From assembly GCF_001971725.1 (NCBI RefSeq), contig NZ_CP019388.1, forward strand, positions 1,116,001 through 1,180,000: a stretch of DNA of 64,000 nt, written 5' to 3'. The first letter of the stretch is position 1, and each line of letters opens with the position of its first letter. Under the pieces are notes generated by a model. It was given only the letters and a program-made list of their open reading frames with translations, was not told where the DNA came from and did not search any database. A program made the position numbers and the translations under genes. This DNA comes from Winogradskyella sp. J14-2 (lineage in GTDB: Bacteria > Bacteroidota > Bacteroidia > Flavobacteriales > Flavobacteriaceae). Of this stretch, positions 8,134-15,872 are shown piece by piece.

Positions 8134-9484
8134 TATAGACTGTTTTAGCATTCACAAATTCCATAATGCCTTCTTTAGAAAGCTCTCTTCCATAACCAGA
8201 AGCTTTAGTTCCGCCAAAAGGTAATCTAGGGTCGGATTTTACAAGTTCGTTAATAAAGAATGCACCATCAGCGATGTCTCCTATTCGTTTTTTGGATTTA
8301 TCTGTGTTCTTCGTAAATACCATACTACCCAGACCAAATCTAGATTTTGATGCCATCTCGAATGCCTCATCTTCATCTTTAACTTTTATAATTGCAGCCA
8401 CAGGACCAAAAACCTCTTCTTTAAAGACTGGCATTTCTGCAGTTACGTTTTCTAAAATTGTAGGATAGTAGCGTGCATCTTCTCGTTTATTCCCATAAAC
8501 AACTTTAGCACCTTTGTCTAGAGATTTTTTCACTTGTTCTTCTACATCTTCAGCCAAACCAACAGAAGCCATTGTTGCTATTTCTGTTTTTTTATCCATT
8601 GGGTTTCCTACGACATACGATTCTACTTTAGCTTTAAATTTAGATAAGAACTCGCCATAAATATCCTCAACAACTATAAAGCGCTTGGCTGCAATACAAC
8701 TCTGACCAGCGTTTTGCATACGTGCCCAAGCCATAGTCTCTATATGCTTATCTAAATCTGCATCCTTAAGAACGATGCAGGCATTGTTTCCACCAAGTTC
8801 TAAAACTACTTTCTTTAGATTTTTACCTGCTATTTCAGCAATTTTGCGACCTACTCCTTCGCTTCCGGTAAGACTTACAGCCTTTACAATATCATCGCTT
8901 ATAATAGTTTCAATTTGATTGTGCGAAGCCAATAAGGTTTGGAAACAACCTTCAGGAAAACCTGCATCTTCAAACAGCTTTTGAATTTCTAAAGCACACT
9001 GCGTGGTACTTGACGCGTGTTTTAACAGCGCTGTGTTACCAGCCATTAGTGTTGGTGCTGCAAAACGCATAACTTGCCAAAACGGATAATTCCAAGGCAT
9101 AATTGCTAAAATAACTCCCAACGGATCGTAACTAATAAAGCTTTCTTCAGCTTCTGTTTCTATTAATTGATCAGCTAAAAAGTCTTCGGCATTTTTAGCA
9201 TAAAAGTCACACACCCAAGCGCACTTTTCGATTTCAGCGATGCCTTGAGTTATCGGTTTGCCCATTTCCTCAGTCATTAGTTTGGCATAGGTTTCTTTTC
9301 GTTCTATTAAAAGTTCTGCAACTTTATACATTAGGCTGCACCTATCTTTAATTTCAGTTGTTTTCCAACTTTGAAATTGCTTATCTGCAAGATTTAACTT
9401 CTGTTTTAAATCGGCATCACTAATTAGATTATAGGTTTTTAATTCTTCTTGAGTGTATGGATTTATGGTTGTTATCGTGCTCAT
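8123..9484 (-). CDS. NAD(P)-dependent aldehyde dehydrogenase, succinate-semialdehyde type
   Basis: 453 residues, typical of the shorter GabD/Sad-like aldehyde dehydrogenases that start at TTINPYTQEELKTY. Visible motifs are the MPWNYPFWQ oxyanion/cofactor segment, the general base in LELGGNNACIVL, the nucleophilic Cys in NAGQSCIAAKRF, and EEVFGPVAAI and PFGGTKASGYGREL near the end. The enzyme oxidises an aldehyde such as succinate semialdehyde to the acid; the substrate is inferred from overall likeness. Monocistronic with ATG start. Confidence 0.88.
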   Translation of the reverse strand: MSTITTINPYTQEELKTYNLISDADLKQKLNLADKQFQSWKTTEIKDRCSLMYKVAELLIERKETYAKLMTEEMGKPITQGIAEIEKCAWVCDFYAKNAEDFLADQLIETEAEESFISYDPLGVILAIMPWNYPFWQVMRFAAPTLMAGNTALLKHASSTTQCALEIQKLFEDAGFPEGCFQTLLASHNQIETIISDDIVKAVSLTGSEGVGRKIAEIAGKNLKKVVLELGGNNACIVLKDADLDKHIETMAWARMQNAGQSCIAAKRFIVVEDIYGEFLSKFKAKVESYVVGNPMDKKTEIATMASVGLAEDVEEQVKKSLDKGAKVVYGNKREDARYYPTILENVTAEMPVFKEEVFGPVAAIIKVKDEDEAFEMASKSRFGLGSMVFTKNTDKSKKRIGDIADGAFFINELVKSDPRLPFGGTKASGYGRELSKEGIMEFVNAKTVYIKK

Positions 9485-9581
9485 AATTTTTCTTTTTAAA
9501 ATAAGAGATTTTTGAAATCTTAAAGCACAAACTCTGACATTTAGTATAACTTTAGTATTTTGAAAGCTAAATGTTAATTAA

Positions 9582-10310
9582 ATGGAAAAAACGGTTTCTG
9601 AAGCTATAGCGTATAGAAGATCTACACGTGTATATAAAGATGAAGTTATTGATACAAACAAGGTAAAACAGTGCTTGGTTAATGCTTCTTTAGCACCTAC
9701 AAGCAGTAATCTTCAACTTTGGGAATTTTATCATATCACCGATAAAGATGTATTAGAAAAAGTAGCTAAAGCGTGTTTTAGTCAAAGTGCAGCAAAAACA
9801 GCGCAGCAATTAGTTGTTGTGGTTACCAGAAAAGATCTATGGAGACAACGCGCTAAGGCCAATATTGCTTTTTTAAATAAGGTATATGATAAAGAAAATC
9901 TAACTGAACGAGAAGCAAAACGAAAAAAGATGGCTGCCAACTATTACAAAAAATTAATACCAACAGTTTATGCTGACTTTTTTGGTGTTCTTGGAATTCT
10001 AAAATATATCATCTTTCAGATTGTTGGACTTTTTAAACCTATTTACAGGCAAGTTAGACAAAGCGATATGCGTATTGTAGCACATAAAAGTGCTGGTTTA
10101 GCTGCTCAAAATTTTATGACTAGTATGGCTGCTATCGGCTATGATACTTGCCCTATGGAAGGTAGTGATACACTTAGAGTAAAACGTATCTTAAATCTTC
10201 CTAGAGGCGCTGAGATCAACATGATTATTGGCTGCGGCATTAGAGACGAAAAAGGCATCTACGGTCCTCGTTTTAGAGTTCCTTTTGAAGATGTCTATTT
10301 TGAAGTATAA
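9582..10310 (+). CDS. Nitroreductase-family FMN oxidoreductase
   Basis: 242 residues. The N-terminus EAIAYRRSTRVYKDEVID is the classic FMN-binding RRSxR motif of nitroreductases, followed by APTSSNLQLWEFYHI and the C-terminal GCGIRDEKGIYGPRFR. Between them, around residues 125-155, lies a hydrophobic insertion (FFGVLGILKYIIFQIVGLFKP) that may lie at the dimer interface or membrane; similar insertions occur in flavobacterial members. It acts on quinones or nitro compounds; the true substrate is unknown. Its end is 3 nt from the convergent dsbD end. Confidence 0.85.
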   Translation: MEKTVSEAIAYRRSTRVYKDEVIDTNKVKQCLVNASLAPTSSNLQLWEFYHITDKDVLEKVAKACFSQSAAKTAQQLVVVVTRKDLWRQRAKANIAFLNKVYDKENLTEREAKRKKMAANYYKKLIPTVYADFFGVLGILKYIIFQIVGLFKPIYRQVRQSDMRIVAHKSAGLAAQNFMTSMAAIGYDTCPMEGSDTLRVKRILNLPRGAEINMIIGCGIRDEKGIYGPRFRVPFEDVYFEV

Positions 10311-10313
10311 TTA

Positions 10314-12290
10314 CTACTTCTTAAAATTCTCTAAACCGGTTTTTAACCATTCGTAATAAGCATCTGCATCTGGCTCGTATGCTTTTGTAGAATTTAGCAA
10401 TTCAAAATTATGATCTAATAATGCATAATATGGCTGAGAGTTATTCTTAAAATTAATAGTTTGTAGTGTTTGCCACTTGTCACCAACAGTTTCTATCTCT
10501 TTTACAGTGCCATTACTTCTTAAGTATTTAAATTGCTCATCTTCTGGTAGTTTCTTTTTATCATCCACATAAAGTGAAATTATAACATAATCTTCCATTA
10601 AAATATCATACACTTGGGATGTACTCCAAACTTGTTCTTCCATTTTACGGCAATTTACACAAGCCCAACCTGTAAAGTCTAATAAAATAGGCTTATTTTC
10701 AGCCTTAGCTAATGCCAAACCACTTTCTAAATCTTTATCGCAATTAAGGTCTAGAGGACACTCTGATGTTTTTTCATAAATACTGTAAAACATTGGTGGA
10801 GGAAAACCACTGAGCAATTTTAAATTCGCCCATTTTGTGTTGGTTAATCCTGGTATTAAGTAAATGACAAAAGCTATTACTAAAAACGCTGTAGTTAATC
10901 TTCCTTTACTCAACTTTTGCAAAGGACCATCATGCGGAAACTTAATTTTTCCGAATAAATACAAGGCTAAACCAACACCTATAATTATCCAAATTCCTAT
11001 GAATATTTCGCGTTTTAAAAGTCCCCAATGCTGCACTAAATCTGCATTAGATAAAAATTTAAGTGCTAATGCTAATTCTATAAACCCTAAAACAACTTTA
11101 ACCGTGTTTAGCCAGCCGCCTGATTTTGGTAAAGAATTTAACCATTTTGGAAACATAGCAAAAAGCGTAAACGGTAAGGCTAAGGCTAAACCAAAACCAC
11201 TCATTCCCATGGTAAGTTGCGTTGCTCCTCCATCTGCTGTTAAAGAGCTACCCAAAAGCGTTCCTAAGATTGGACCTGTACACGAAAATGACACAATTGC
11301 AAGTGTTAAAGCCATAAAAAAGATACCGATAAAACCTCCAATTTTATTGGCTCTACTATCCATAGCAGCACTCCACGATTGTGGTAAGGTTAATTCGTAA
11401 TACCCAAAAAAGGAAAACGCAAATCCGATAAAAATAGCAAAGAATATAAGGTTAAGCGTCACATTTGTTGAAATGTTATTTAAAATTCCAGGATCTAAAG
11501 TATCTAAGAGATGAAATGGAATACTTAATAATGCATAGATTAAAAAGATGAAGAATCCGTATAACAAAGAGTTGAACAAGCCTTTCTTTGGGTCACCTGC
11601 ACTTTTTGTAAAAAATGAAACCGTTAAAGGAATCATAGGAAATACACATGGAGTCAACAAGGCTATTAAACCACCTATAAAACCAAGAAAGAAAATTGAT
11701 AAATTACTTTTCTCTTCAATAACTTCCGCTTCGTAATTATCCCAACCGGTTACGTTTAGGTTAAGACCTTCTGATAGTTGTTTACTTTTTTCGTCAATTA
11801 CAATGTCTTCTTTAACGATTTCTGAACCATCTAAAGAAAAATTAAAGAGGAAATCACTTGGTATACATTTAGAGTCATCACAAGTTTGGTAGTCTACGGT
11901 AACATCAATCTGTTTTAGCTCTTTATTTATAAGGGTAATATTTTGTTTGAAGATTGCCTGATCCTTAAATTTTTTAACATCCTCCTGAAAAATCTTATCA
12001 TAAATTGTTGGTACGTCTGGCTCTGAAGTTTTACCCTTCAATTGATAATTACCTTCTATATTTTGAAATTCGAAATAGGTTGTTGGCGCAAAACTGTCTT
12101 CAGACTGTTGCTCTTGTGAGTAGATATACCATCCTTTATCTACATTGGCTTTGAAAATTAATACAAACTCGGTATCGGAAATTTTTTCTACTTCGTACTG
12201 CCATGTAACTGGTTGTAATTCTTGAGAACTTAAATTGAACGTAAAGAACAAAGAGAGTAAGCAGTATATAAAGACTTTTTTTGCTGTCAT
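10314..12290 (-). CDS. dsbD: Thiol:disulfide interchange protein DsbD-like
   Basis: 658 residues from ATG at 12290; a longer frame would need a TTG start and would push the signal peptide inward. Domain order: signal peptide (FIYCLLSLFFTFNLSSQ), N-terminal DsbC/D-like periplasmic domain with CDDSKC, eight-helix transmembrane domain with the paired cysteines CTPCVFPMIPLTV and FSCTGPILG, and a C-terminal thioredoxin domain with CVNC (WACVNCRKMEEQVW). It carries reducing power from cytosolic thioredoxin to periplasmic partners. The neighbouring periplasmic thioredoxin-fold proteins are plausible clients. Confidence 0.92.
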   Translation of the reverse strand: MTAKKVFIYCLLSLFFTFNLSSQELQPVTWQYEVEKISDTEFVLIFKANVDKGWYIYSQEQQSEDSFAPTTYFEFQNIEGNYQLKGKTSEPDVPTIYDKIFQEDVKKFKDQAIFKQNITLINKELKQIDVTVDYQTCDDSKCIPSDFLFNFSLDGSEIVKEDIVIDEKSKQLSEGLNLNVTGWDNYEAEVIEEKSNLSIFFLGFIGGLIALLTPCVFPMIPLTVSFFTKSAGDPKKGLFNSLLYGFFIFLIYALLSIPFHLLDTLDPGILNNISTNVTLNLIFFAIFIGFAFSFFGYYELTLPQSWSAAMDSRANKIGGFIGIFFMALTLAIVSFSCTGPILGTLLGSSLTADGGATQLTMGMSGFGLALALPFTLFAMFPKWLNSLPKSGGWLNTVKVVLGFIELALALKFLSNADLVQHWGLLKREIFIGIWIIIGVGLALYLFGKIKFPHDGPLQKLSKGRLTTAFLVIAFVIYLIPGLTNTKWANLKLLSGFPPPMFYSIYEKTSECPLDLNCDKDLESGLALAKAENKPILLDFTGWACVNCRKMEEQVWSTSQVYDILMEDYVIISLYVDDKKKLPEDEQFKYLRSNGTVKEIETVGDKWQTLQTINFKNNSQPYYALLDHNFELLNSTKAYEPDADAYYEWLKTGLENFKK

Positions 12291-12394
12291 AGATTTGGCG
12301 TTAGTACACAAATATGCTTTTTTGGAAATTTTACTATTTCTTAAAAGTCGTCTAAGTTATAAAAACCTAAATAAATATTTGTGGGTAATAAAAA

Positions 12395-12418
12395 AAAACC
12401 GAACGGATGTTCGGTTTT
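12395..12418. terminator. Terminator hairpin between rhodanese gene and dsbD
   Basis: AAAACCGAAC, loop GGAT, then GTTCGGTTTT, a perfect 10-bp stem. It lies just past the minus-strand rhodanese stop, and the minus strand continues with a T run. Confidence 0.85.
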
Positions 12419-12424
12419 AAGTTT

Positions 12425-12835
12425 TTACGACTTTACTTCGATTTTGAGTTTATCAGAATGTTTCCATTTAGAAATACCTCCATCTAAATCATAAACTTTC
12501 TCGAAACCAGCTTCTTTAAGTTTTTTAGCACATTTAGCACTTCTTTTTCCCCCTTTGCAATATAAAATTACAGGTTTTGCTTTATCTAATTTAGAAATAT
12601 CTTCATCAAAAGTAGGAGAATTATAATCTATATTTTGAGAATTAGCTATGCGCTCTTTATTATGCTCTTTAGGTGTACGAACATCTACCAATTGCACATC
12701 TTCTAGCTCAAGAATAGATTGCATCTCTTCTGCTGTTACAAGCTTAACTTCGGTATCTTGTATTTTGCTGTCTACGCAGCTCGTCCCAAAATTAATAGCT
12801 ATTAATAAACAGCTAATTATTAATAATTTTTTCAT
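12425..12835 (-). CDS. Rhodanese-domain lipoprotein
   Basis: 136 residues. A lipoprotein signal (MKKLLIISCLLIAINFGTSC) puts the protein in the periplasm, lipidated at the Cys of the lipobox. A single rhodanese domain follows, with the active loop CKGGKRS (nucleophilic Cys in VILYCKGGKRSAKCAKKL) and the VDVRTPKEHNKERIANSQN entry. It likely handles sulfane sulfur or a redox partner. It lies 31 nt downstream of a second rhodanese gene on the same strand. Confidence 0.87.
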   Translation of the reverse strand: MKKLLIISCLLIAINFGTSCVDSKIQDTEVKLVTAEEMQSILELEDVQLVDVRTPKEHNKERIANSQNIDYNSPTFDEDISKLDKAKPVILYCKGGKRSAKCAKKLKEAGFEKVYDLDGGISKWKHSDKLKIEVKS

Positions 12836-12865
12836 GTGTAAACAGCGTTATTGATTAATTATTTT

Positions 12866-13192
12866 TTAGTCTTTAAAGGCTATATCGCCTTGCCACTCGC
12901 TAAAGCCACCGACCAAATTATAAGTGTTTTTAAAACCCAACTGATTCATAATAGCACAAGCTTGACCGCTGCGACCGCCAGCTTTACAATAAACATAGTA
13001 ATTTTTGGCTTTGTCTAGTTGTTCTACTTCATATATAAATCCCTGCCCTTTAAATATGTCAATATGAATTGCATTTGGAATAATGCCTTCATTAACTTCG
13101 TCTTGGGTTCTAACATCTAAAACAACAGAATTATTGTCTTCCTCTAGTTGTTTTATCCAGTCTTTTTGTGATAAATCCACGTTCTTAAACAA
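12866..13192 (-). CDS. Cytosolic single-domain rhodanese
   Basis: 108 residues, no signal. It has VLDVRTQDEVNEGIIPNAIHID and the active loop CKAGGRSG (YVYCKAGGRSGQACAIM). No in-frame ATG precedes the domain; the best start is TTG at 13190-13192 (a GTG four codons later is also possible), so a non-ATG start is called. Family role: sulfurtransferase or sulfur carrier. It pairs with the rhodanese lipoprotein downstream, suggesting one cytosolic and one periplasmic member. Confidence 0.82.
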   Translation of the reverse strand: MFKNVDLSQKDWIKQLEEDNNSVVLDVRTQDEVNEGIIPNAIHIDIFKGQGFIYEVEQLDKAKNYYVYCKAGGRSGQACAIMNQLGFKNTYNLVGGFSEWQGDIAFKD

Positions 13193-13237
13193 TTCTTTTT
13201 AAAGGCAAAATTAACATTTCTTTATGATATAGACGCA

Positions 13238-13275
13238 AAAAAATCCGCAGTGTTACACTTCGGATTTAATTTTAA
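13238..13275. terminator. Hairpin between redoxin and rhodanese genes
   Basis: AAATCCGCAGTGT (13241-13253) and ACACTTCGGATTT (13255-13267) form a near-perfect inverted repeat with A and T tracts. It ends the minus-strand redoxin transcript. Confidence 0.65.
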
Positions 13276-13308
13276 CATATTTTCTGTTTTTTTACAGTGC
13301 TGTTATCT

Positions 13309-13920
13309 CTAAACTTTTATGGTACAACCAATTGCGCGTGTTTCTTTAACTTCAATTTCTTTACCTTGTAATAAGGCGTCTACAGCATTTTCTACATACT
13401 TAGTTTTTACTGCATTGGCATCTTTATAATTGTCATCTATAGCACCAATGTACTTAACAATATTTCCTTTTTTAGTTTTTTCTAATAAATAGACATGTGG
13501 TGTTTTTGTAGCACCATATTGTGGATATATTTTTTGACCCTTATCCATTAAGTACGGAAAGGTAAATCCTTTTGCTTTTGCTCTTGCCTTCATAGCTTCC
13601 ATATTGTCACCAGGCTTAACGTCTGTGTTGTTTGGCATAATTGCAATTACAGGATAACCTTTAGATGCATATTTCTTATTTAAGGCCTCTACCCTATCTT
13701 CATATGCTACAGCATATGGACAAGTATTACAAGTAAAAACTACAATAAAACCTTTTGCGTCTTTATAATTTGATAAAGACACCATTTTACCGTCAATGTT
13801 TTCTAAACTAAAATCGGTGGCCACATCACCAATTTTATAACCACCTTCTTCTGTGGTTATTGATAAAGCAGATAGTGTAACCGTTAACACCATTACTGCA
13901 AGTAATTTTAGTGTATTCAT
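13309..13920 (-). CDS. Exported thioredoxin-family (redoxin) protein
   Basis: 203 residues with an N-terminal signal peptide (LLAVMVLTVTLSALSI). The redoxin domain starts at IGDVATDFSLENIDGK and carries the active motif CNTCP (VFTCNTCPYAV) and a cis-Pro-like TKTPHVYLL. This resembles the AhpC/TSA-type 'thioredoxin family protein' group rather than classical TlpA. A C-terminal TRAIGCTIKV adds one more Cys. It probably works in the periplasm, 7 nt downstream of a TlpA lipoprotein gene in the same operon. Confidence 0.85.
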   Translation of the reverse strand: MNTLKLLAVMVLTVTLSALSITTEEGGYKIGDVATDFSLENIDGKMVSLSNYKDAKGFIVVFTCNTCPYAVAYEDRVEALNKKYASKGYPVIAIMPNNTDVKPGDNMEAMKARAKAKGFTFPYLMDKGQKIYPQYGATKTPHVYLLEKTKKGNIVKYIGAIDDNYKDANAVKTKYVENAVDALLQGKEIEVKETRAIGCTIKV

Positions 13921-13927
13921 AGTCTTA

Positions 13928-14479
13928 TTAATTTAAAAATTGTTTAAGTTCTGTTTCTAATTCTTCTTTAGTGAACGACCTTTCGTAAAACTGTCGTTTT
14001 TCTTTATTGTAGATAATTGTAGCCGGTATAGCACCAGACCAATCTTTATGAATTGCAGTTATCCACCTATTTTGATCTACATCATCAAAGGCTACAACTT
14101 CTGACTGTAAATTTCTTTTAGCGACAAATGGTATCAATTTAGATTCATAATTCCTTGGAAAGTCTAAGCTTACTAAAAGCACCTCTACATTTTTATCTTT
14201 ATACTCTTGGTTAATTTCTTCAAAATATGGTAACTCTTTTACACAAGGAGCACACCAAGTTGCCCAAAAGTTGACCACATGTACTTTATTGTCGTTTTTA
14301 TTGATTAGAGGCTCTAAACCATCGTAATCATAAATTTCTAAATCAAAATCTACAGTGTTTTCGGTTTTCTTTTCTGTACTTAAAACACTTTTAGATTTAT
14401 CAGATACACTTACATCTTTGTCCTTGTTATTACAAGAACAAATAATTAAAAGAGATAATATAATTAATCGCTTCATCAT
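13928..14479 (-). CDS. TlpA-family disulfide reductase lipoprotein
   Basis: 183 residues beginning with tandem Met codons (MMKR). Lipobox IICSC near residue 16 is followed by an Asp/Lys/Ser-rich linker. The thioredoxin fold has the active site WCAPC (VNFWATWCAPCVKELPYFE) and the cis-Pro region SGAIPATIIYN. A membrane-anchored periplasmic thiol reductase, likely electron-fed by the DsbD homologue nearby. It is divergent from the marR gene, which suggests shared control. Confidence 0.88.
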   Translation of the reverse strand: MMKRLIILSLLIICSCNNKDKDVSVSDKSKSVLSTEKKTENTVDFDLEIYDYDGLEPLINKNDNKVHVVNFWATWCAPCVKELPYFEEINQEYKDKNVEVLLVSLDFPRNYESKLIPFVAKRNLQSEVVAFDDVDQNRWITAIHKDWSGAIPATIIYNKEKRQFYERSFTKEELETELKQFLN

Positions 14480-14529
14480 ATAAAGTTATCAATAGAATTA
14501 TTTAAGATTGAATAATTAACAAAATATTA

Positions 14530-14560
14530 ATTGTATTTATAAAACAAGATTATATATTTG
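14530..14560 (+). promoter_or_regulatory. Promoter of marR-yceI (ATTG-N19-TATATTTG)
   Basis: ATTG at 14530-14533, 19-nt spacer, then TATATTTG at 14553-14560, an exact Bacteroidota -7 element. It predicts initiation around 14565, inside the palindrome that follows. Confidence 0.65.
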
Positions 14561-14561
14561 T

Positions 14562-14580
14562 ATATACAATTGTTGTATAT
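14562..14580. promoter_or_regulatory. Candidate MarR operator palindrome
   Basis: ATATACAA-TTG-TTGTATAT is a perfect 8-bp inverted repeat with 3-nt spacer, just after the -7 element and touching the marR ATG. Position and symmetry fit an autorepression site for a dimeric winged-helix regulator. This is inference from placement. Confidence 0.55.
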
Positions 14581-15037
14581 GAAAGAGATAAAAAAATTAT
14601 TAAAATCTAATGCAGATATACCACTGGCTAAAGCGAGTATTATTAACATTTTTCATACAGCTATGTGGGTTAAAGACGAAATTCTACTACAATTAAAACC
14701 TTACGATTTATCTATAGAACAATTTAATGTTTTAAGGATACTCAGAGGTCAAAAGGGAAATCCTATCAATCTTCAAGACATTCAAGAACGCATGGTTAGT
14801 AAAATGAGTAATACAACACGATTGGTAGATAAGCTTATAAAAAAGGGATTTGTAGATCGTAATATATGCCCAACAAATCGTAGAAAGGTTGAAATAATAA
14901 TTACAAAAAAAGGCCTAAATGCTTTAAAAGAAGTAGATCCAATTGTAGAAGCTACTGAAAACAGCTTAACCAATAACTTAACACATGAAGAATTAGAACA
15001 ATTAAATAAACTTTTAATAACACTTAAAAACAAATAA
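14579..15037 (+). CDS. MarR-family transcriptional regulator
   Basis: 152 residues from ATG at 14579; the frame extends to a TTG upstream, but that codon lies in the promoter -7 element. Winged-helix features: LSIEQFNVLRILRGQKGNPI, recognition region QERMVSKMSNTTRLVDKLIKKGFVDR, and wing RNICPTNRRKVEIIITKKG. It probably represses its own operon through the palindrome over its start, and controls yceI 5 nt downstream. The divergent TlpA operon may also respond. Confidence 0.9.
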   Translation: MKEIKKLLKSNADIPLAKASIINIFHTAMWVKDEILLQLKPYDLSIEQFNVLRILRGQKGNPINLQDIQERMVSKMSNTTRLVDKLIKKGFVDRNICPTNRRKVEIIITKKGLNALKEVDPIVEATENSLTNNLTHEELEQLNKLLITLKNK

Positions 15038-15042
15038 TTATC

Positions 15043-15612
15043 ATGAAAAACAGAAATTCAAAATTCGCTATGCTATTTATCTTAGCATTATCTTTTATGT
15101 CATTTACAATCTTAAAAGACAAAAAAGTAGATGTATCTACAAGTAAAGTAACATGGAAAGGTTACAAAGTTGGTGGTGAGCACGAAGGAACAATTAAACT
15201 AAAAGAAGGTTCTTTATCATTTAATGGAGAGGCTTTAGAAGGTGGTTCATTTACTATTGATATGACTTCCATCAATACAACAGATTTATCTGGTGACTAT
15301 AAAGCGAAGTTAGATGGTCATTTAAAATCTGATGATTTCTTTGGCGTAGAAGAATACCCAACAGCAACTTTAAAGATAACATCTGTTAGTGGTAAAGACG
15401 GCAAATACAACGTAAAAGGAGACATTACCATAAAAGGAATAACAGAATCTATTTCTTTTCCTATGACTGTTACTGAAAATTCTGCAACTGCAAATTTAAA
15501 AATCGACAGAACAAAGCACAAAATCACTTACAAATCGCCTTCATTATTAGAAACGCTAAAAGATAAAGCTATCTATGATGAATTTGATATTAACGTAGAA
15601 TTAAAGTTTTAA
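15043..15612 (+). CDS. YceI-family lipid-binding periplasmic protein
   Basis: 189 residues with an N-terminal hydrophobic signal (FAMLFILALSFMSFTIL). The lipocalin-like YceI domain runs from VDVSTSKVTWKGYKVGGEHEG through MTSINTTDLSG, HLKSDDFFGVEEYPTATLKI and GDITIKGITESISFP to the end. Family knowledge: binds isoprenoid or amide lipids in the periplasm and is often controlled by MarR regulators. It is transcribed with marR (5-nt gap) and closed by a strong terminator. Confidence 0.92.
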   Translation: MKNRNSKFAMLFILALSFMSFTILKDKKVDVSTSKVTWKGYKVGGEHEGTIKLKEGSLSFNGEALEGGSFTIDMTSINTTDLSGDYKAKLDGHLKSDDFFGVEEYPTATLKITSVSGKDGKYNVKGDITIKGITESISFPMTVTENSATANLKIDRTKHKITYKSPSLLETLKDKAIYDEFDINVELKF

Positions 15613-15643
15613 TTCCCTAAGGATTAATAGCAATCCATTTTAT

Positions 15644-15693
15644 AAAGATTCTTGTCCAAGTATATAATTTACATGAAGACAAGAATCTTTTTT
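15644..15693 (+). terminator. Terminator after yceI
   Basis: AAGATTCTTGTC (15645-15656) pairs perfectly with GACAAGAATCTT (15678-15689), followed by a T run. It insulates the trp promoter just downstream. Confidence 0.85.
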
Positions 15694-15702
15694 ATGATAT
15701 AG

Positions 15703-15733
15703 TTTGAAATAAAAATTTTCATTTCTATATTTG
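15703..15733 (+). promoter_or_regulatory. trp operon promoter, exact TTTG-N19-TAnnTTTG
   Basis: TTTG at 15703-15706, exactly 19 nt, then TATATTTG at 15726-15733. Both boxes match the Bacteroidota housekeeping sigma consensus perfectly. The start site should be about 15737-15740, only a few bases before the leader ATG at 15742. Confidence 0.85.
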
Positions 15734-15741
15734 ATGCATCA

Positions 15742-15798
15742 ATGAAAACAATAACAAATCATACTTGGTGGTGGAATTTTGCAAACGCGCGTTCGTGA
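15742..15798 (+). CDS. trpL: trp operon leader peptide (18 codons, WWW)
   Basis: ATG at 15742 opens a short frame reading MKTITNHTWWWNFANARS with TGA at 15796-15798. Three successive TGG codons (15766-15774) in an 18-codon ORF, ahead of a terminator and trpE, are the mark of a transcription attenuation leader. Ribosome stalling at the Trp codons would free the downstream anti-terminator segment. The 5' leader before ATG appears to be only a few nucleotides, so translation may begin almost leaderless. Confidence 0.85.
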   Translation: MKTITNHTWWWNFANARS

Positions 15799-15857
15799 AA
15801 GAAACCTTGTATGTAATATTATAGAAAAAGGCTTGTCATTCACGACAAGCCTTTTTT
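15792..15857 (+). promoter_or_regulatory. trp attenuator with alternative anti-terminator
   Basis: Terminator: GGCTTGTC (15830-15837), loop ATTCAC, GACAAGCC (15844-15851), then six T (15852-15857). Alternative pairing: TCGTGAA (15793-15799, spanning the leader stop codon) with TTCACGA (15839-15845), nested around CCTT (15805-15808) with AAGG (15827-15830). The two structures exclude each other. A ribosome at the stop codon would block the alternative and permit termination; a ribosome stalled at WWW would allow read-through. Confidence 0.8.
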
Positions 15858-15872
15858 AATTTTAAATCATAA

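Noticed and set aside
10864-11400. 178-residue plus-strand ORF within dsbD
   Set aside because: Antisense shadow of the DsbD membrane domain; Lys/Pro-rich composition is the mirror of hydrophobic codons.
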